From assembly GCA_029959085.1 (NCBI GenBank), contig JARWIR010000047.1, positions 3,162,001 to 3,226,000 on the forward strand: 64,000 nucleotides of DNA, in the 5' to 3' direction. This document shows, piece after piece, positions 46,020 through 57,650 of the stretch. A model generated the notes under the pieces. It searched no databases, was not told where the DNA came from, and worked only from the letters and a program-made list of their open reading frames with translations. Positions within the stretch are counted from its first letter, which is position 1; each line of letters begins with the position of its first letter. Both the position numbers and the translations under genes were made by a program. Origin of the DNA: Nemophila menziesii. Its lineage: Eukaryota > Streptophyta > Magnoliopsida > Boraginales > Hydrophyllaceae.

Positions 46020-47573
46020 TTAACGTGATTCCTCATGCTTTTCATCCACCAAGTGGAATGTTTTAGATTCTTTCCCCACTCGGAAAGTCACGATTCCCCT
46101 AGGAATATCAATTATGCTAAGACTTGTCGCCAAGAATGGGCGTCCATGTATCAATGGAACATGTTGACCTGCAATGCTATCAAGGATAACAAAATCTGTA
46201 GGTATAGTTAAAGTACCTACTTGGACAAGCACGTCTTCAATGACTCCCCATGGTTTTATCGTTGAATTATCTAGGAGCAGCAAATCAATATATTTTCTTT
46301 TGGCATCTCCCATGCCTAACTTCTCGAATAGACTCTTGGGCATGATATTCCTTCCTGAACCCAAGTCACACATCGCCTTGGCCTTGAAATTACCACCTAT
46401 ATTAATGTGGAGATATAAAGCTCCAAGATCTTGCATCTTTTGTGGTAATTTCTTTGGAATGGTTGTCAAGCTTTCTTTAGTACGGTCCCTATTCTCAATC
46501 TCAACTTCTACACTTTCACTCTTTTTAGACAGATCTTCCTTGCAGACTAGTGGTGGTGTAGGCTCTTTATATGCGATTACGTCCTCTATGCATATCGTGC
46601 TTTGTCCTTCTAGCTCATTAAGTGGAACTTGTGGTGATTCCACTTCCTCCACTTCTTGAAGGTTGAACTCTTCAACAACATCGAACCAAACATCGATATC
46701 GATTTCAGTGGCATCATCATCAATTGTTTTACCTAGGCCAGTTTGCATGTATGGGACGTCGAGTATAGGAACAATGATTTCTTCTGGGCTTGACATTTCA
46801 GATTTAGTATCACCACTGGGATATGTAATTCTTTGTAGATGAGGTGGTGATAGTGACGGATGTGTAGGTGGTGGTTCCACCTTACTTTCTTCTGTTTGCA
46901 CCTTTTGTGTGGTTGTCTCTTCTTCATCGGTTTCTTTTTCTTCTTCCACATGCTTGAATTCTGGTTCAACCTCCTTCGTAATTTGATCTTTAACAATTAC
47001 TTCTTCTAAGCTAATCTTGGTTGGTTCTTCTACGGTTGAAATTTCGAACCCAACATTGCTATAACCCAGTTTCTTATGTAATTCTTGTTGTAACTGTTGA
47101 TTGATCGTAGTGAGGTCCGTTAATCTTTGCTCCATTGCTTGATATTTTTGGTGCATAGAACATATTAAGGTTGTATTAGCATCTATGTTTTCCGCATGTT
47201 GCTCTTCCATATTTTCCAAATAACTTATACTTTCAAAAACTTGATGAGACGGAAGAGCTTGTCGAACCTGTTCTTCTATGATACTTCAGATTAACGGTGG
47301 AAACTCTTGTTGGAATTTTAGAGAAGCATTGGTCACTTGAGTGACTTGTGTCTCCAGGGCTTCCACTTTTACAGCTAGCTCCTTGGATGTTTTATTGTTG
47401 AGCTGCGTAAAATTTTGAACCAGAATCAATAATTTATCTATCAATTCTGTTATAGCTTCATTTTGTGGATTATGCATGGGTTGTGGTGGAGCTTGCAGTT
47501 GATAGCTCGAACCTTCTTGATAAAAATTTTGACTTCAGGCCCCATGCATATTTGGTGCGTAATAATTCTCCAT
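46020..47573 (-). pseudogene. gag-protease-like frame of the Athila-like element
   Basis: From ATG 47573 (MENYYAPNMHGA) one frame runs to 46020 with two internal TGA codons at 47535-47537 and 47286-47288. The last 399 codons (47219-46020) are open. The middle is acidic and Thr/Glu/Pro-rich with a Gln-rich coiled-coil-like start (residues 20-60 of the open part). The C-terminal 140 residues form an aspartic protease: LYLHINIGGN, CDLGSGRNIMP at the active-site D-x-G position (D-L-G-S-G instead of DLGAS), PLIHGRPFL and a second-half IDIPRG. No capsid domain or CCHC knuckle is visible, so gag is shortened too. Confidence 0.8.
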
Positions 47574-47679
47574 ACCTAATAAACCTGAGAAGAGACTAAA
47601 AAGAAAACGCGTAAAACTGAAAACAAATAAAAACTCCTAAGCTAAATAAACACAAAATAGATTTAACTTAAAGATAAAT

Positions 47680-47696
47680 CCCCGGTAGCGGCGCCA
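47680..47696 (-). promoter_or_regulatory. Primer binding site, tRNA-Asp type
   Basis: On the minus strand TGGCGCCGCTACCGGGG, six bases after the 5' LTR. It pairs with the 3' end of plant tRNA-Asp(GUC), except at two positions. Athila-group elements use tRNA-Asp. Confidence 0.85.
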
Positions 47697-47702
47697 AAAA
47701 CT

Positions 47703-49199
47703 TGGTGGGGGCAAAGGTGTGATAATAAATAGATAAATAAAGATAATAATAAAGAGTCACACACCCTTGATAACCACGGAACTCACTGCAAGTATCACAG
47801 ATCGTTTGCAAGTTTTAATGATAAGTCAAGTTCGTTCGCAGGGATTGTATCCGTTAGATCAATTTATGTTTAACAAGCGTAGATGAATTTAGATGTTTGA
47901 ATAAAATATGAAAAGATAAATAACTATCTAATGCAAATAAATAAACAAAACAAATAAACAAAACAAGTAACTAAATATGAAAGTAAGTCAAATAGATTAG
48001 GATTACTAGGTCTATTACTCAATTGTTATTCTAACCTGTCACATTAAGCATTATATATTAACCAGGATTCTAAATTCTACGTAGCCTTTCCTTAGGCGTA
48101 GGAGCTACCTCTCCACTACTAGGGATTCCTAAGTAATGATTGGTGATTAAATCAAACCTTAATGGCTATCTAGTTACACTAGACGATTATGTGGTGTTGT
48201 CAATAACTAAGATTAATCCTAAGATTGATCAGATCTAGGGAAATAAGTCAAAACACATAATACAATATACGCCAAGCTTAACCAATTAGAATAAATAAAT
48301 AGTATTTAAAGACAAAATAATAATCCAACAATTAAAAGTAAACTTACAGAATAACAGCTTAGAAATATGGTTGAGAATAGATCTATAGCTAATTACTCTA
48401 GGTATAGAGAAGGTGAGATGTAGAAGAGGGGTTGTCAGTCTCCAATCTTCTTCTTCTTGTCTTCTTCTATAGGTCAACTTGCTTCTTGGATGAATAGCTT
48501 GATTCTAAGGATGAATATCTAACTAAAGGACTAAGCTATTGTTTAAAACTAAGAGAATATAAGTAAAGAATAAGCCTATACTTTGCAATTGAGCAAGGAC
48601 ATGTTTACAATGATAAGAGGGTGTATTTATAGGTATCTTGGAAGACCTAATTCGTTTTCTTGAAGGAGAAGTAAGTAGTGGACTCCAAGCCCAACTTTAA
48701 TTCGTATGGAAATAAAAATAAACACTGCTGGACCGTTTTGAGCATATCTTCTTCGTTATTGGTCGGTTTTTGCTCCATAATATACCAAAAGAATCGCAAC
48801 AGAATTATCTTGACCCTTTAGAAGGAAATCACCAGATTCGGCCTATTTCTTAGGTAAAAACGCATATCTTTGGACGTGATCTGCAGAATCCCAGATTTAG
48901 GCAGCTTTTCCTTTTCCATTTTTTTAGCTTTTATTTCCTTTTCTCCAATTACCATGCTAATCTCTTTCCATAAGTTGTTATCTTTGACTTGGACTCTAAT
49001 TAAGCTCCATAATTATCTTTAAAGCTTCACACTAAATAAATAATTAAACCCAATATACTCTAAAAATATTATTTTACTAAATCAAGACTCAAAATAGGAA
49101 AGTGCACTATTTCTCAAGAAAATCGACTATAATGACTTCTAAATCACTAAAAATGATGTCTCATCCGAATATAAATCTATCACAAATGAGGAGACATCA
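47703..49199 (-). repeat. 5' LTR of the Athila-like element
   Basis: 1497 bp, same termini as the 3' LTR, with only scattered differences by eye. TATA box at 48624-48631 on the minus strand (TATAAATA) would start transcription towards the gag-like frame. Confidence 0.93.
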
Positions 49200-49204
49200 A
49201 CACT
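49200..49204. other. Target-site duplication of the Athila-like element (right)
   Basis: ACACT, matching 41150-41154. Confidence 0.95.
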
Positions 49205-50552
49205 CTTAATAGAAAATGGAAAAAAAACAAAGTTTTAGAGTAGTCCATCACTACGAGAAACTTATCACGCACCATTGACGCCACCACCAATAAGAGAATA
49301 TCTGAACAAAGATAACCACCACCAAAATTTTTCATTCACGAGTGTCAAACATCCAAAAGCACAACCAGATCTGAATTTCCACTAACGTTATTAACTATTA
49401 ATGCCACCACCGCAATTAACGCCACTAGCCTTTAGAATCTTATTTGAACCACCTTTTCCTCCTACCTAAAAAAAGAGATCCACAAGTAATGGGTGGTGGT
49501 GGCTTCAATTGGGGTAGGTAAGGGAGGTTCATATTTAGAGTGTTTGTTTTCAAAAGTTCGTGGGTGGTGTTATGGATGCTACAAATTTGAAGGAAAATAG
49601 GTTATATACAAATCAGTTATGCACAATTTTTATTAATCAAATGTTTTTGGTATACAAATGTTTTTGTTGATGCTAATGTCTTTGCGTAGTTAACTACACA
49701 ACATATAAAATTGGATAATTATTTTGAAGTCTATGTATGTTATCTCATGACTCCGTTATCAGCGTTTTTTAGGTATTTTTTAGTTAGGGTTTATCCTTTC
49801 AAAAATCCTGATAAGGGGAATTCCCTATTCAGTCCATGAACTATATCCCTAAAACCACTTGGTTTTTAAAATTCTATCCATTTTTTATCGTTAAGTCCAC
49901 ATGACAAGATGTATTTTGAAATTGGGTTAGACTTCTATACTATATTGGATTATCCAGTACTCAAATCACATTAATTATAATAGCAAACTGCATGTCATTA
50001 GATTAATTAGGTAAATATTTTTTAAAGTTAAAAACATAGGATATGTGTCATAATACGATTTGTTTTGGACCATCCAATATTGGATGGAAGAATTTTCCCT
50101 TGAAACTATTAAAAAATAAAATTCTCCAAATGGTCTTGAGTTATACAACTATTACAGGATATTTAACTTTGAAAAAAGGGGCAGAGTCAAGATATTTTGT
50201 TTATGGGTGGGAGGGATAATTAATGCTCTCAAACCATTCATATCTAAGGGGAGTAGAACTCGCAATTCTATTATTTTGGTATGGCCTTGATATCTCTTAT
50301 TATGGGTGAATAATTCTATTATATATTTAGCATAAAGAGTAAATTTTGATTACAAAATTTATAGGTAAGTTACAATTATTTTTTAAATGTGTGAAGCATT
50401 AATTTCATATTTTAATACAGGACACTCCGTTTTTCAAAAAAGTGAAATGAAATGTGGCTTAGGTTTAATATTAATTATAGGGGGTGGCAAATGCATAAGT
50501 TCTATTATTACGAGTGTTATTATATTGTTTATTCTTTTGTTTTAGCTTATAA
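49205..50552. repeat. Block F, remainder, between Athila-like and CACTA insertions
   Basis: Continues the homology with 15875-17485: GGTGGTGGCTTCAATT at 49495, palindrome at 50070-50087, and TATTGTTTATTCTTTTGTTTTAGC just before 50553. No gene. Confidence 0.8.
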
Positions 50553-50960
50553 CACTACAACATTCTTTATATGTTGTGAGAATATTTGTCCTCACGTTTG
50601 TTTAGTAAAATCCTCACTAAAAATCTGATTTTACATTTAGTGAGAACATGTCCTTACTAAAAGTTCCTCACTAATAGTTGGTCACAAGAGATACTTTTTG
50701 TGACAACTTTAGCATGTCCTCACGAAATGTTAAGTCTTTCAGTGAGGACATAATGTCCTTACAAAAAGAGAACCTTTTGTGAGGATATTAGTTCTCACAA
50801 AAATTTAACCTTTCTTGAGGATATTAGTCCTCACGAAAAGTTAGCTTTTGTGAGGACACCAGTCCTCACAAATGTTGTAGTAAGTCCTCACGAATGTTGT
50901 AGTAATTGTGAAGGTTTACCTCACGAAAATGATTTTTTGAGGATATTTTTGTTAATTACT
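50553..50960. mobile_element. CACTA transposon terminus with dense subterminal repeats
   Basis: Begins CACTACAACATT at the point where homology with block F stops. More than ten copies of GTCCTCAC/GTGAGGAC and variants (GTTCTCAC, CCTCACGAAA) in both orientations fill 50580-50935. Two inverted echoes of the terminus, AATGTTGTAGTAA, occur at about 50872 and 50892, so a short derivative of about 350 bp is an alternative reading. Confidence 0.75.
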
Positions 50961-51159
50961 ATTATTATTCATTATTTTAATTTTTTTTTAATTTTTATTT
51001 TGGATAAAATTAAAAGGATATAATAAAAGTTAAAATATTACAAAATCAAGTCATACGATCAAAATTAAACTCAAAATAAGTCAACAAAATCAAATATTAC
51101 TATATAGGTCAACTAAATCCAATATTACAAAATAATTCAACTAAATCAAATATTACAAA

Positions 51160-51745
51160 ACAAAGTTAAAGTCTACATCACTAAGTCGCCCGTCCATGAG
51201 TAGATAGACCTTGTTTTGCCTTAACTCGACTAATGAATTCGAGAGCTCCATCAAATAATTGATCTGAAACAAATCTTATTCAAAAAATAAAATAAAATAA
51301 ATTATAGTTGTATATATATTGGTAATTTAAAAGATAAAACGTTAAGATTGGATAAATTACCCCTAATCGATGGATGACCCGATATTGCACATCAATGGGG
51401 ACCTTTGCCCAACTCTCATAACAAGGAGGTATTTTTCACGGATGGTGAGATCAATGAACTGAGCCATGTGATGCCCGTAATTACACACCAGATTACACGT
51501 CCCATCGAAAGAGCAGAACTCAACAGTAAGTAGGCTCTCGAATGTTCCTAGGATTGTGCGGACTTTATTCCTTGTTTAATTAATCATTTAATAAAAAGTC
51601 CAAAAAAAATTATTAATCGCTTATTCCGTGTACCTTGTGCATTACTACCCGTTATGGGGTTAGTTGGGTTCCGGAAAGAATCGTCCCTGTTTTTATCACC
51701 TCCGTAACAACGTCTAGGTGTTATATCAGCCATCTGCATACTTAG
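51160..51745 (-). pseudogene. CACTA transposase-related protein remnant (tentative)
   Basis: Minus-strand frames give MADITPRR near 51735, then a segment with FRNPTNPITGSNAQGT (51650-51700), then ESWAKVPIDVQYRVIHRLG at about 51360-51420, and a C-terminal piece FDGALEFISRVKAKQG at about 51190-51260. The pieces are separated by intron-like AT-rich stretches and a frameshift. The W-x-K-V/I-P segment recalls plant Ptta/En-Spm transposase-associated proteins. It lies next to a CACTA terminus, which supports but does not prove the assignment. Confidence 0.35.
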
Positions 51746-52191
51746 AATTTAAGTTAATATAAAAAGAACCTTCATCTTTTAATCTCTCAAATAAATGATA
51801 AGGTAATTTCTATTTTCGACAAATAACTTCAAATATTGCCTTTCTTTTATTGTAAACAAGCTTGTGATTCATTTCATGCAAGAAACATTGGACCCACTTA
51901 ATGAGAACAGTGCCTATTTAGTCATGTGAATAAGAACATAGCAACAAAAACCTACACTAAAATGCAAGTTTTTATATGGATTTATTCTTCAAATAAGTGA
52001 TTATCTAAACTTATTTTTTTCCAGATAATTTCACAATGAGTCCTATATTATGCAAAATAACTTCCCGTAAGATTTCAACGTCAGTTATTTCACATATTAT
52101 AAGACTTATAATGCAATTAACCTAAAAACTAATGTAAGCAATTTATATGTTTATTAGTATAAGGATCAGTTCAATTATTTTTGTGTCTGTT
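51746..52191. other. AT-rich sequence, nothing recognised
   Basis: Intergenic or interior-of-CACTA sequence. One CCTATATTATGCAAAATAACTTC motif at about 52043 links it to block D. Confidence 0.4.
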
Positions 52192-52328
52192 ATGATGTAA
52201 TATAGGGACTTATAGTGCAATTATTTTGAAATGATATAGGAACCTATAGTGCAGTTAATCTGAAATGATATAGGTACCTATATTGAAATTAATCTGACAT
52301 GTTACAAGGACCTATAGTGCAATCATTA
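52192..52328. repeat. Short tandem repeat of about 34 bp, four copies
   Basis: Units of the form ATGATATAGGNACCTATAGTGCAATTAATCTGA. Each contains the near-palindrome TATAGGTACCTATA. Same core as the ATAATATAGGGACC motif spread through blocks C and D. Confidence 0.8.
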
Positions 52329-52381
52329 TTAAATCCACAATGATGAAAAGAAAAGCCAAAAATGCATTATAGCTGAAATGG

Positions 52382-52635
52382 GTGCAAATATATATAATGT
52401 ATTTATTAGGTTGTGGATAAGATCAAACAGTTACTAGCCGTTATTAGCAACTAGCCGTTATTAGCAGTTGTTAGCAGTTGTGTAATAGGAACCCTATATA
52501 TGTATGTATTCTATCCATGTAAAACTAATAAAAAGTTTCATTTCAATCTCTTATCATCTGGTTTGAATTCTTCTCTTTCTCATAAACAAAATTTTTCTTT
52601 CAATAAATTAATGTTTGTATTCACAAACACTAACA
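52382..52635 (+). repeat. 5' LTR of the Copia element
   Basis: Matches 56639-56876. The first 21 bases of the other LTR have no counterpart here. It has an extra 17-bp internal duplication of the GCCGTTATTAGCA kind. TATA box TATATATG at 52495-52502. Ends ACACTAACA. Confidence 0.85.
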
Positions 52636-52637
52636 AT

Positions 52638-52649
52638 TGGTATCAGAGC
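52638..52649 (+). promoter_or_regulatory. Primer binding site, initiator tRNA-Met
   Basis: TGGTATCAGAGC, the standard plant Copia primer site, two bases after the 5' LTR. Confidence 0.93.
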
Positions 52650-52697
52650 TTTCTTCTTAAGGGATCTGTGGTTATTTCATTTGAAGAAATTTAACAA

Positions 52698-55600
52698 ATG
52701 GAAACAGGAACAAATTTTTCATCAATTTCTCCTCCCATCTTTGATGGAGAAAATTATCAAATGTGGGCTGTGAGAATGGAGACATATCTGGAGCTTTGGA
52801 TCTTTGGGATGCAGTGGAATTAAATTATGAAGTTCCTAATTTACCAGATAATCCTACCATGGCCCAAATGAAAAATCATAAAGAGAAGAAAACCAAAAAG
52901 TCAAAGGCAAAAGCATGTTTGTTTGCCGCTGTATCCCCAACTATCTTCACAAGGGTTATGTCACTGAAAACCGCATAGGAAATCTGAAACTACTTTAAAG
53001 GAGAATATGAAGGCGATGACAGGATAAGAGGTATGAAAGTTTTAAATTTAATCAGAGAGTTTGAAATGCAAAAGATGTTGGAATCAGAAACAATTAAAGA
53101 GTATTCAGATAAACTTCTGAATATTGCTAATAATGTAAGGTTACTTGGATCCACATTTTCTGATTCTAGAATTGTAGAAAAAATTCTTGTTACTGTGCCG
53201 GAAAGATATGAAGCCACCATCACAACTTTAGAAAATACTAAAGATTTGTCAAAGATTACGTTGGCAGAGATATTAAATGCCTTACAGGCACAGGAGCAAA
53301 GAAGAATGATGAGGCAAGAAGGATCAGTTGAGGGAGCACTTCAAGCCAAACATGATGAAAAGAACCAGAAAAAATTTCAAATAAAAGGGGAAGGATCAAG
53401 TAACAATGTTAATAAACATAAGGGATTTTCAAAGGGAAATTATCCTCCTTGCAAACATTGTGGAAAGAAAGGTCATGCACCTTTTAATTGTTTTAGAAGA
53501 ACTGATTCGAAGTGTACAGAATGCAACAAACTTGGACATGAAGCTATCATTTGCAAAGAAAAGGGAAAACAAGAAGATGCAGAAGAAGATGCTCAAATTG
53601 TTGAAGAAGAGGAAGAGGATCAGCTTTTTGTGGTAACTTATTTTTCAAGTAGTGGCTCAAATGATTGTTGGTTAATTGACAGTGGTTGTACTAACCACAT
53701 GACTTACGATAAGGATTTATTCAAGGAAATGGAGGCCACAAAACTAAGCAAAGTCAGAATTGGGAATGGAAAACACATTGCCGTGAAAGGCAAGGTAACT
53801 ATAGCAATCACAAGCTGTAATGGTACAAAAATCATCACTGATGTACTTTATGTTCCTGAAATTGATCAAAACTTGTTGAGTGTTGGTCAACTACTTGAAA
53901 ACGGATTCAAGGTGTTTTTTGAAGACAAGTGTTGCATGATTATAGATATTTCTGGGCAAGAACTATTCAAAGTTAAAATGAGAGGGAAATGTTTCTCATT
54001 TGATCCAATGGAGGAGGAGCAGAGTGCATTCTCAGCCACAGAAAGTATCACTGAAGTCTGGCACAAAAGGTTGGGCCATTATCATCACTCTGGACTTCTT
54101 TTGATGCAGAAAAAGAAAATGGCAAAAGATTTACCAAATCTAGAAGAAACAATTTCAAATTGTCAAGCATGCCATTTTGGAAAACAAAGTAGACAGCCAT
54201 TTCCACACGCAACATAGCGAGCATCACAAAAATTGCAACTCATCCATACTGACTTGGCAGGTCCTCAAAGAACACCATCTTTGAAAGGTTGTCTTTACTA
54301 TATTGTTTTTATTGATGATCTAATAAGAATGTGTTGGATTTATTTTTTGAAAACAAAGTCTGAAGTTGCTAGAGTATTTTGGAACTTCAAGAAAAAGGTT
54401 GAAAATCAAAGTGGTTGCAAAATTCAAACTGTTAGATCAGACAATGGGAAGGAGTACACTTCAGAAGAATTTAATATGTTCTGTGACGAGGCAGGTATTG
54501 AACATCAACTTACGGCTCCTTATACTCCACAACAAAATGGTGTCAGTGAAAGAAGAAACAGATACATCTTAGACATGACACGGTGCATGTTACACTAGAA
54601 AAATTTGCCAAAACAATTTTTGGCAGAGGCTGCCCACACATCTGTGTTCCTGCAAAATAGAATTCCAACTAAAGGTGTCAAGGACAAAACACCATTTGAA
54701 GCATGGTACGGATACAAGCACTCTTTGAACTTTCTAAAAATATTTGGTTGTCTATGCTTTACTTCTGTTCCAAAAGTCAAGTGTGACAAACTTGATAAAA
54801 GGGCTGTTCCTAGAATCTTTGTTGGATATAGCACAATATCAAAAGCTTACAGAATCTTTCAACCCGACTCTGGCAAAATAATTATCTCGAGAGATGTTCA
54901 ATTTTTTGAAAATAAAGAATGGAACTGGGAGAGTCCAAATGGAATGAATAAAAGTGACACCAATCTTATATTACCTCAAGAAATTCTCAAAGAACAATCT
55001 CATGACACATTGCAAAATGAGAATGAAGATGATGTTCCAGTTAGAGGCACAAGACTATTATCTGACATCTACCAAAGGTGTAATGTTGCTGTTTGTGAGC
55101 CTGCGGGGTATGAGGATGCTAAAAAGGATGAAAAGTGGATGAATGCAATGCAAGAAGAATTACACATGATAAGAAAAAACAATACGTAGAAGCTTGTAGA
55201 TAGACCACATGACAGCAAAATTATTGGAGTTAAGTGGGTTTTCAGAACAAAGTTAAATGTTGATGGTTCTATCAACAACCATAAAGCACGATTGGTGGTC
55301 AAGGGATATGCTCAAATTTTTGGAGTAGATTATTCGAAGACATTTGCACCTGTGGCCAGAGTTGACACAATCAGATTGCTTTTAGCCCTTGCAGCCCAGA
55401 AGAATTGGAAAGTTTTTCAAATTGATGTCAAGTCAGCCTTCCTCAATGGATATTTGAATGAGGAAATATATGTTGAGCAACCTGAAGGTTTTGTGGAAGA
55501 GGGTCAAGAATATAAAGTTTATTTGCTAAAAAAGGCACTTTATGGCCTAAAACAAGCACCACGGGCTTGGTACAGCAGAATAGATAATCATTTACTCAGT

Positions 55601-56605
55601 TTGGGTTTCAAGAAAAGTGTATCTGAGTTTACTCTATATGTTAAACATGATGGTGTTGATTTTCTCATCATATCTCTATAGGTTGATGATCTTCTAGTGA
55701 CAGGGAGCAATGCAAGTCAGATTGATCAATTCAAGTTAGAGATGAATAAAGCATTTGAGATGACTGATACTTTCTTGGCATGGAGGTCAAACAAGGCAAA
55801 GATGAAGTTTTCATTTGTCAAAAGAAATATGCAAGAGAGATCTTGAAGAAGTACGAATGGAGGATTGTAAAAGTATGAATACACCAATGAATCAAAAAGA
55901 AAAATTGTCAAAGCAAGATGGAACAACAAAGGTAGATGAAGCACATTTCAGAACTCTTATTGGATGTTTAATGTACTTGACAGCAACTAGACCGAATATT
56001 CTAAATGCTGTGAGTATTTTATCTCGGTTCATGAATTGTGCAAGTGAAACTCATCTACAATGTGCAAAAAGGGTTGTAAGATATATCAAGGGGACAATAA
56101 ACTATGGTGTAAAATTTAAGAGATGTTCAAAGTTCAATTTGTTGGGTTTTTCAGATAGTAATTGGGCTGGTTCAGTAGATGGTATGAAAAGTACATCTGG
56201 TCATTGATTTGCATTGGGTTCAAATATTTTCTCTTGGAGTTCAAAGAACCAAGATACAGTTGCACAATCCTCGGCAGAAGCAGAATTTGTGGCATCAACT
56301 GCACAGTGAATCAAGCAATATGGCTTAGAAAAATTCTGAGTGACCTACATCTTGAACAAGAAGAAAGTACAAATATCTTAGTTGATAATCAAGTAGCAAT
56401 TGCCATCTCTCATAATCCAGTGTTCCATGGAAAAACAAAACATTTCAATATCAAGTTGTTTTTTCTGAGAGAAGTTCAAAAGAGCGGAGCTGTCAATCTT
56501 CTCTATGTCAGAACAGAAGATCAAGTTGCTGATATCTTCACCAAGCCTTTACCAACTAGCAAATTTGAGTTCTTACGACAAAAACTTGGGATCTGCAGCT
56601 CCTAA
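52698..56605 (+). pseudogene. Copia gag-pol polyprotein (TNT1-like), broken
   Basis: Starts ATG 52698. Gag has the PPIFDGENYQMWAVRME segment, then a 1-base loss at about 52793 and stops at 52976 and 52987. From 53033: gag core, one clear knuckle CKHCGKKGHAPFNC and a second CTECNKLGHEAIIC, protease LIDSGCTNHM, pre-integrase HKRLGH, stop at 54215. Integrase: HTDLAGP, VRSDNGKEYTS, PQQNGVSERRN (D, D, E residues present), stop at 54596. A stop at 55187 precedes RT ([39 protein letters not shown]). The catalytic YVDD has a TAG in place of Tyr (55679). RNase H has frameshifts near 55770, 55850 and 56290 and a stop at 56205; ADIFTKPL is near the end. Confidence 0.93.
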
Positions 56606-56617
56606 TCCAAGGAGGAG

Positions 56618-56876
56618 TGTTAAATATTTGTATTAGTAGTGCAAATATATATAATGTATTTATTAGGTTGTGGATAAGATCAAACAGTTACTAGACGTTA
56701 TTAGCAGTTGTTAACAGTTGTGTAATAGGAACCCTATATATGTATGTATTCTATCCATGTAAAACTTAATAAAAAGTTTCATTTCAATCTCTTATCATCT
56801 GGTTTGAATTCTTCTCTTTCTCATAAACAAATTTTTTCTTTCAATCAATTAATGTTTGTATTCACAAACACTAACA
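56618..56876 (+). repeat. 3' LTR of the Copia element
   Basis: 259 bp, TGTTAAATAT...ACTAACA, with TATA box TATATATG at 56735-56742. Confidence 0.92.
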
Positions 56877-57650
56877 CTGATTCTTGTTTACTTCAGGTGA
56901 TTAACTAAAATCAAACTAATTGCCTTTTAATATAAATTCATCACTTAAATAGTTAAAATAAGAACCCATCTAAAGCATCATAATCCAATTGCAACAACAT
57001 AAACAAACATTTTTAACATTATTGCACAGTAGATTACTGAAAAACACGAACAATGTTCCACCCTAAAAAACTAAAAACCACAATTTGACCCAAACCCATT
57101 TTTTTCTTCCATTAAAACCCTAATAATGTATCTAATTTTGCAAAAGAAAACATTCCAACTCTTTCACAACTTTATTCTGAGCAAACCAAAAACATAAACA
57201 TATATGAAAAGGAAAAGATGAGATAGGTTTCAAAATTTAAAGAGAGAGAATGGACCAGTTTGGTGGTGGAGGTTGCACGCAGGGGTGGTGGCTCGCCGGT
57301 TGTGGTGTCCCTCCAGTGGTGGTGGTGCTGGAATTCAATACACCAAAACTCAAAAACCAAAATAGTAATTAGTTTTAATTTTGTAAATTAAATAAAATTG
57401 ATATTTAAGATAAGATTATACCTTGGCTCGGATTATGGTGGTTGTTGCGCGCAGTAGAGGTGGCTCCGGTGTTGGTGGCTCGCTGGATGAGTTTTTTGAT
57501 AGGCTCTTTTTTTTTTGCTCCTTGATGATGGGGTGGGCGTTTTTAAAGAATAAAACAAATGTCCTCATCAAATAATTTTCCATGAAATAAGACGCTTTAT
57601 ATTTACCGCCCATCTAAGTTTTAGAAATTTAAAAAAAATCAAACATTATT
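56877..57650. other. Sequence with two GGTGG-rich islands
   Basis: GC-richer spots at 57252-57335 and 57432-57500 share GGTGGCTCGC and a GTTGC-CGC-CAG core, so one is a copy of the other. Minus-strand frames (57172-57360, 57416-57613) translate to Pro/Thr/His-rich peptides (REPPTPEPPLLRAT-like) with no domain. May be interior sequence of the CACTA element that starts at 50553, now cut by the Copia insertion. That link is inference. Confidence 0.4.

Larger units (their letters stand above)
41155..49199 (-). mobile_element. Non-autonomous Athila-like Ty3/Gypsy LTR retrotransposon (8045 bp)
   Basis: A structurally complete insertion read on the minus strand: 5' LTR (47703-49199), primer binding site for tRNA-Asp, a gag-protease-like frame, the integrase C-terminal end, about 3 kb of mostly non-coding sequence with an accessory frame and a GC-rich palindromic island, a polypurine tract and 3' LTR (41155-42651). 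The target duplication ACACT is perfect. Reverse transcriptase, RNase H and the integrase catalytic core are absent, so it would need an autonomous partner. LTRs are equal in length and nearly identical, which suggests a fairly recent insertion. Confidence 0.92.
52378..56876 (+). mobile_element. Ty1/Copia LTR retrotransposon, defective
   Basis: Order: 5' LTR (to 52635), initiator tRNA-Met primer site (52638-52649), gag, protease, integrase, reverse transcriptase, RNase H, polypurine stretch (AAGGAGGAG, 56609-56617) and 3' LTR (56618-56876). This gag-PR-IN-RT-RH order defines Copia elements. Flanks CTGAA (52373-52377) and CTGAT (56877-56881) may be the target duplication with one mismatch. The coding region carries several stops and frameshifts, so the copy is dead. 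Confidence 0.93.

Noticed and set aside
46174..46659. 161-codon plus-strand frame
   Set aside because: Antisense to the protease frame, whose motifs are clear. Its Ser-rich composition is the shadow of Glu/Thr-rich codons.
41155..49199. Infectious retrovirus-like or pararetrovirus element
   Set aside because: The tRNA-Asp primer site, LTR termini, polypurine tract and protease type fit a plant Athila-like retrotransposon. No envelope protein, RT or integrase core is present.
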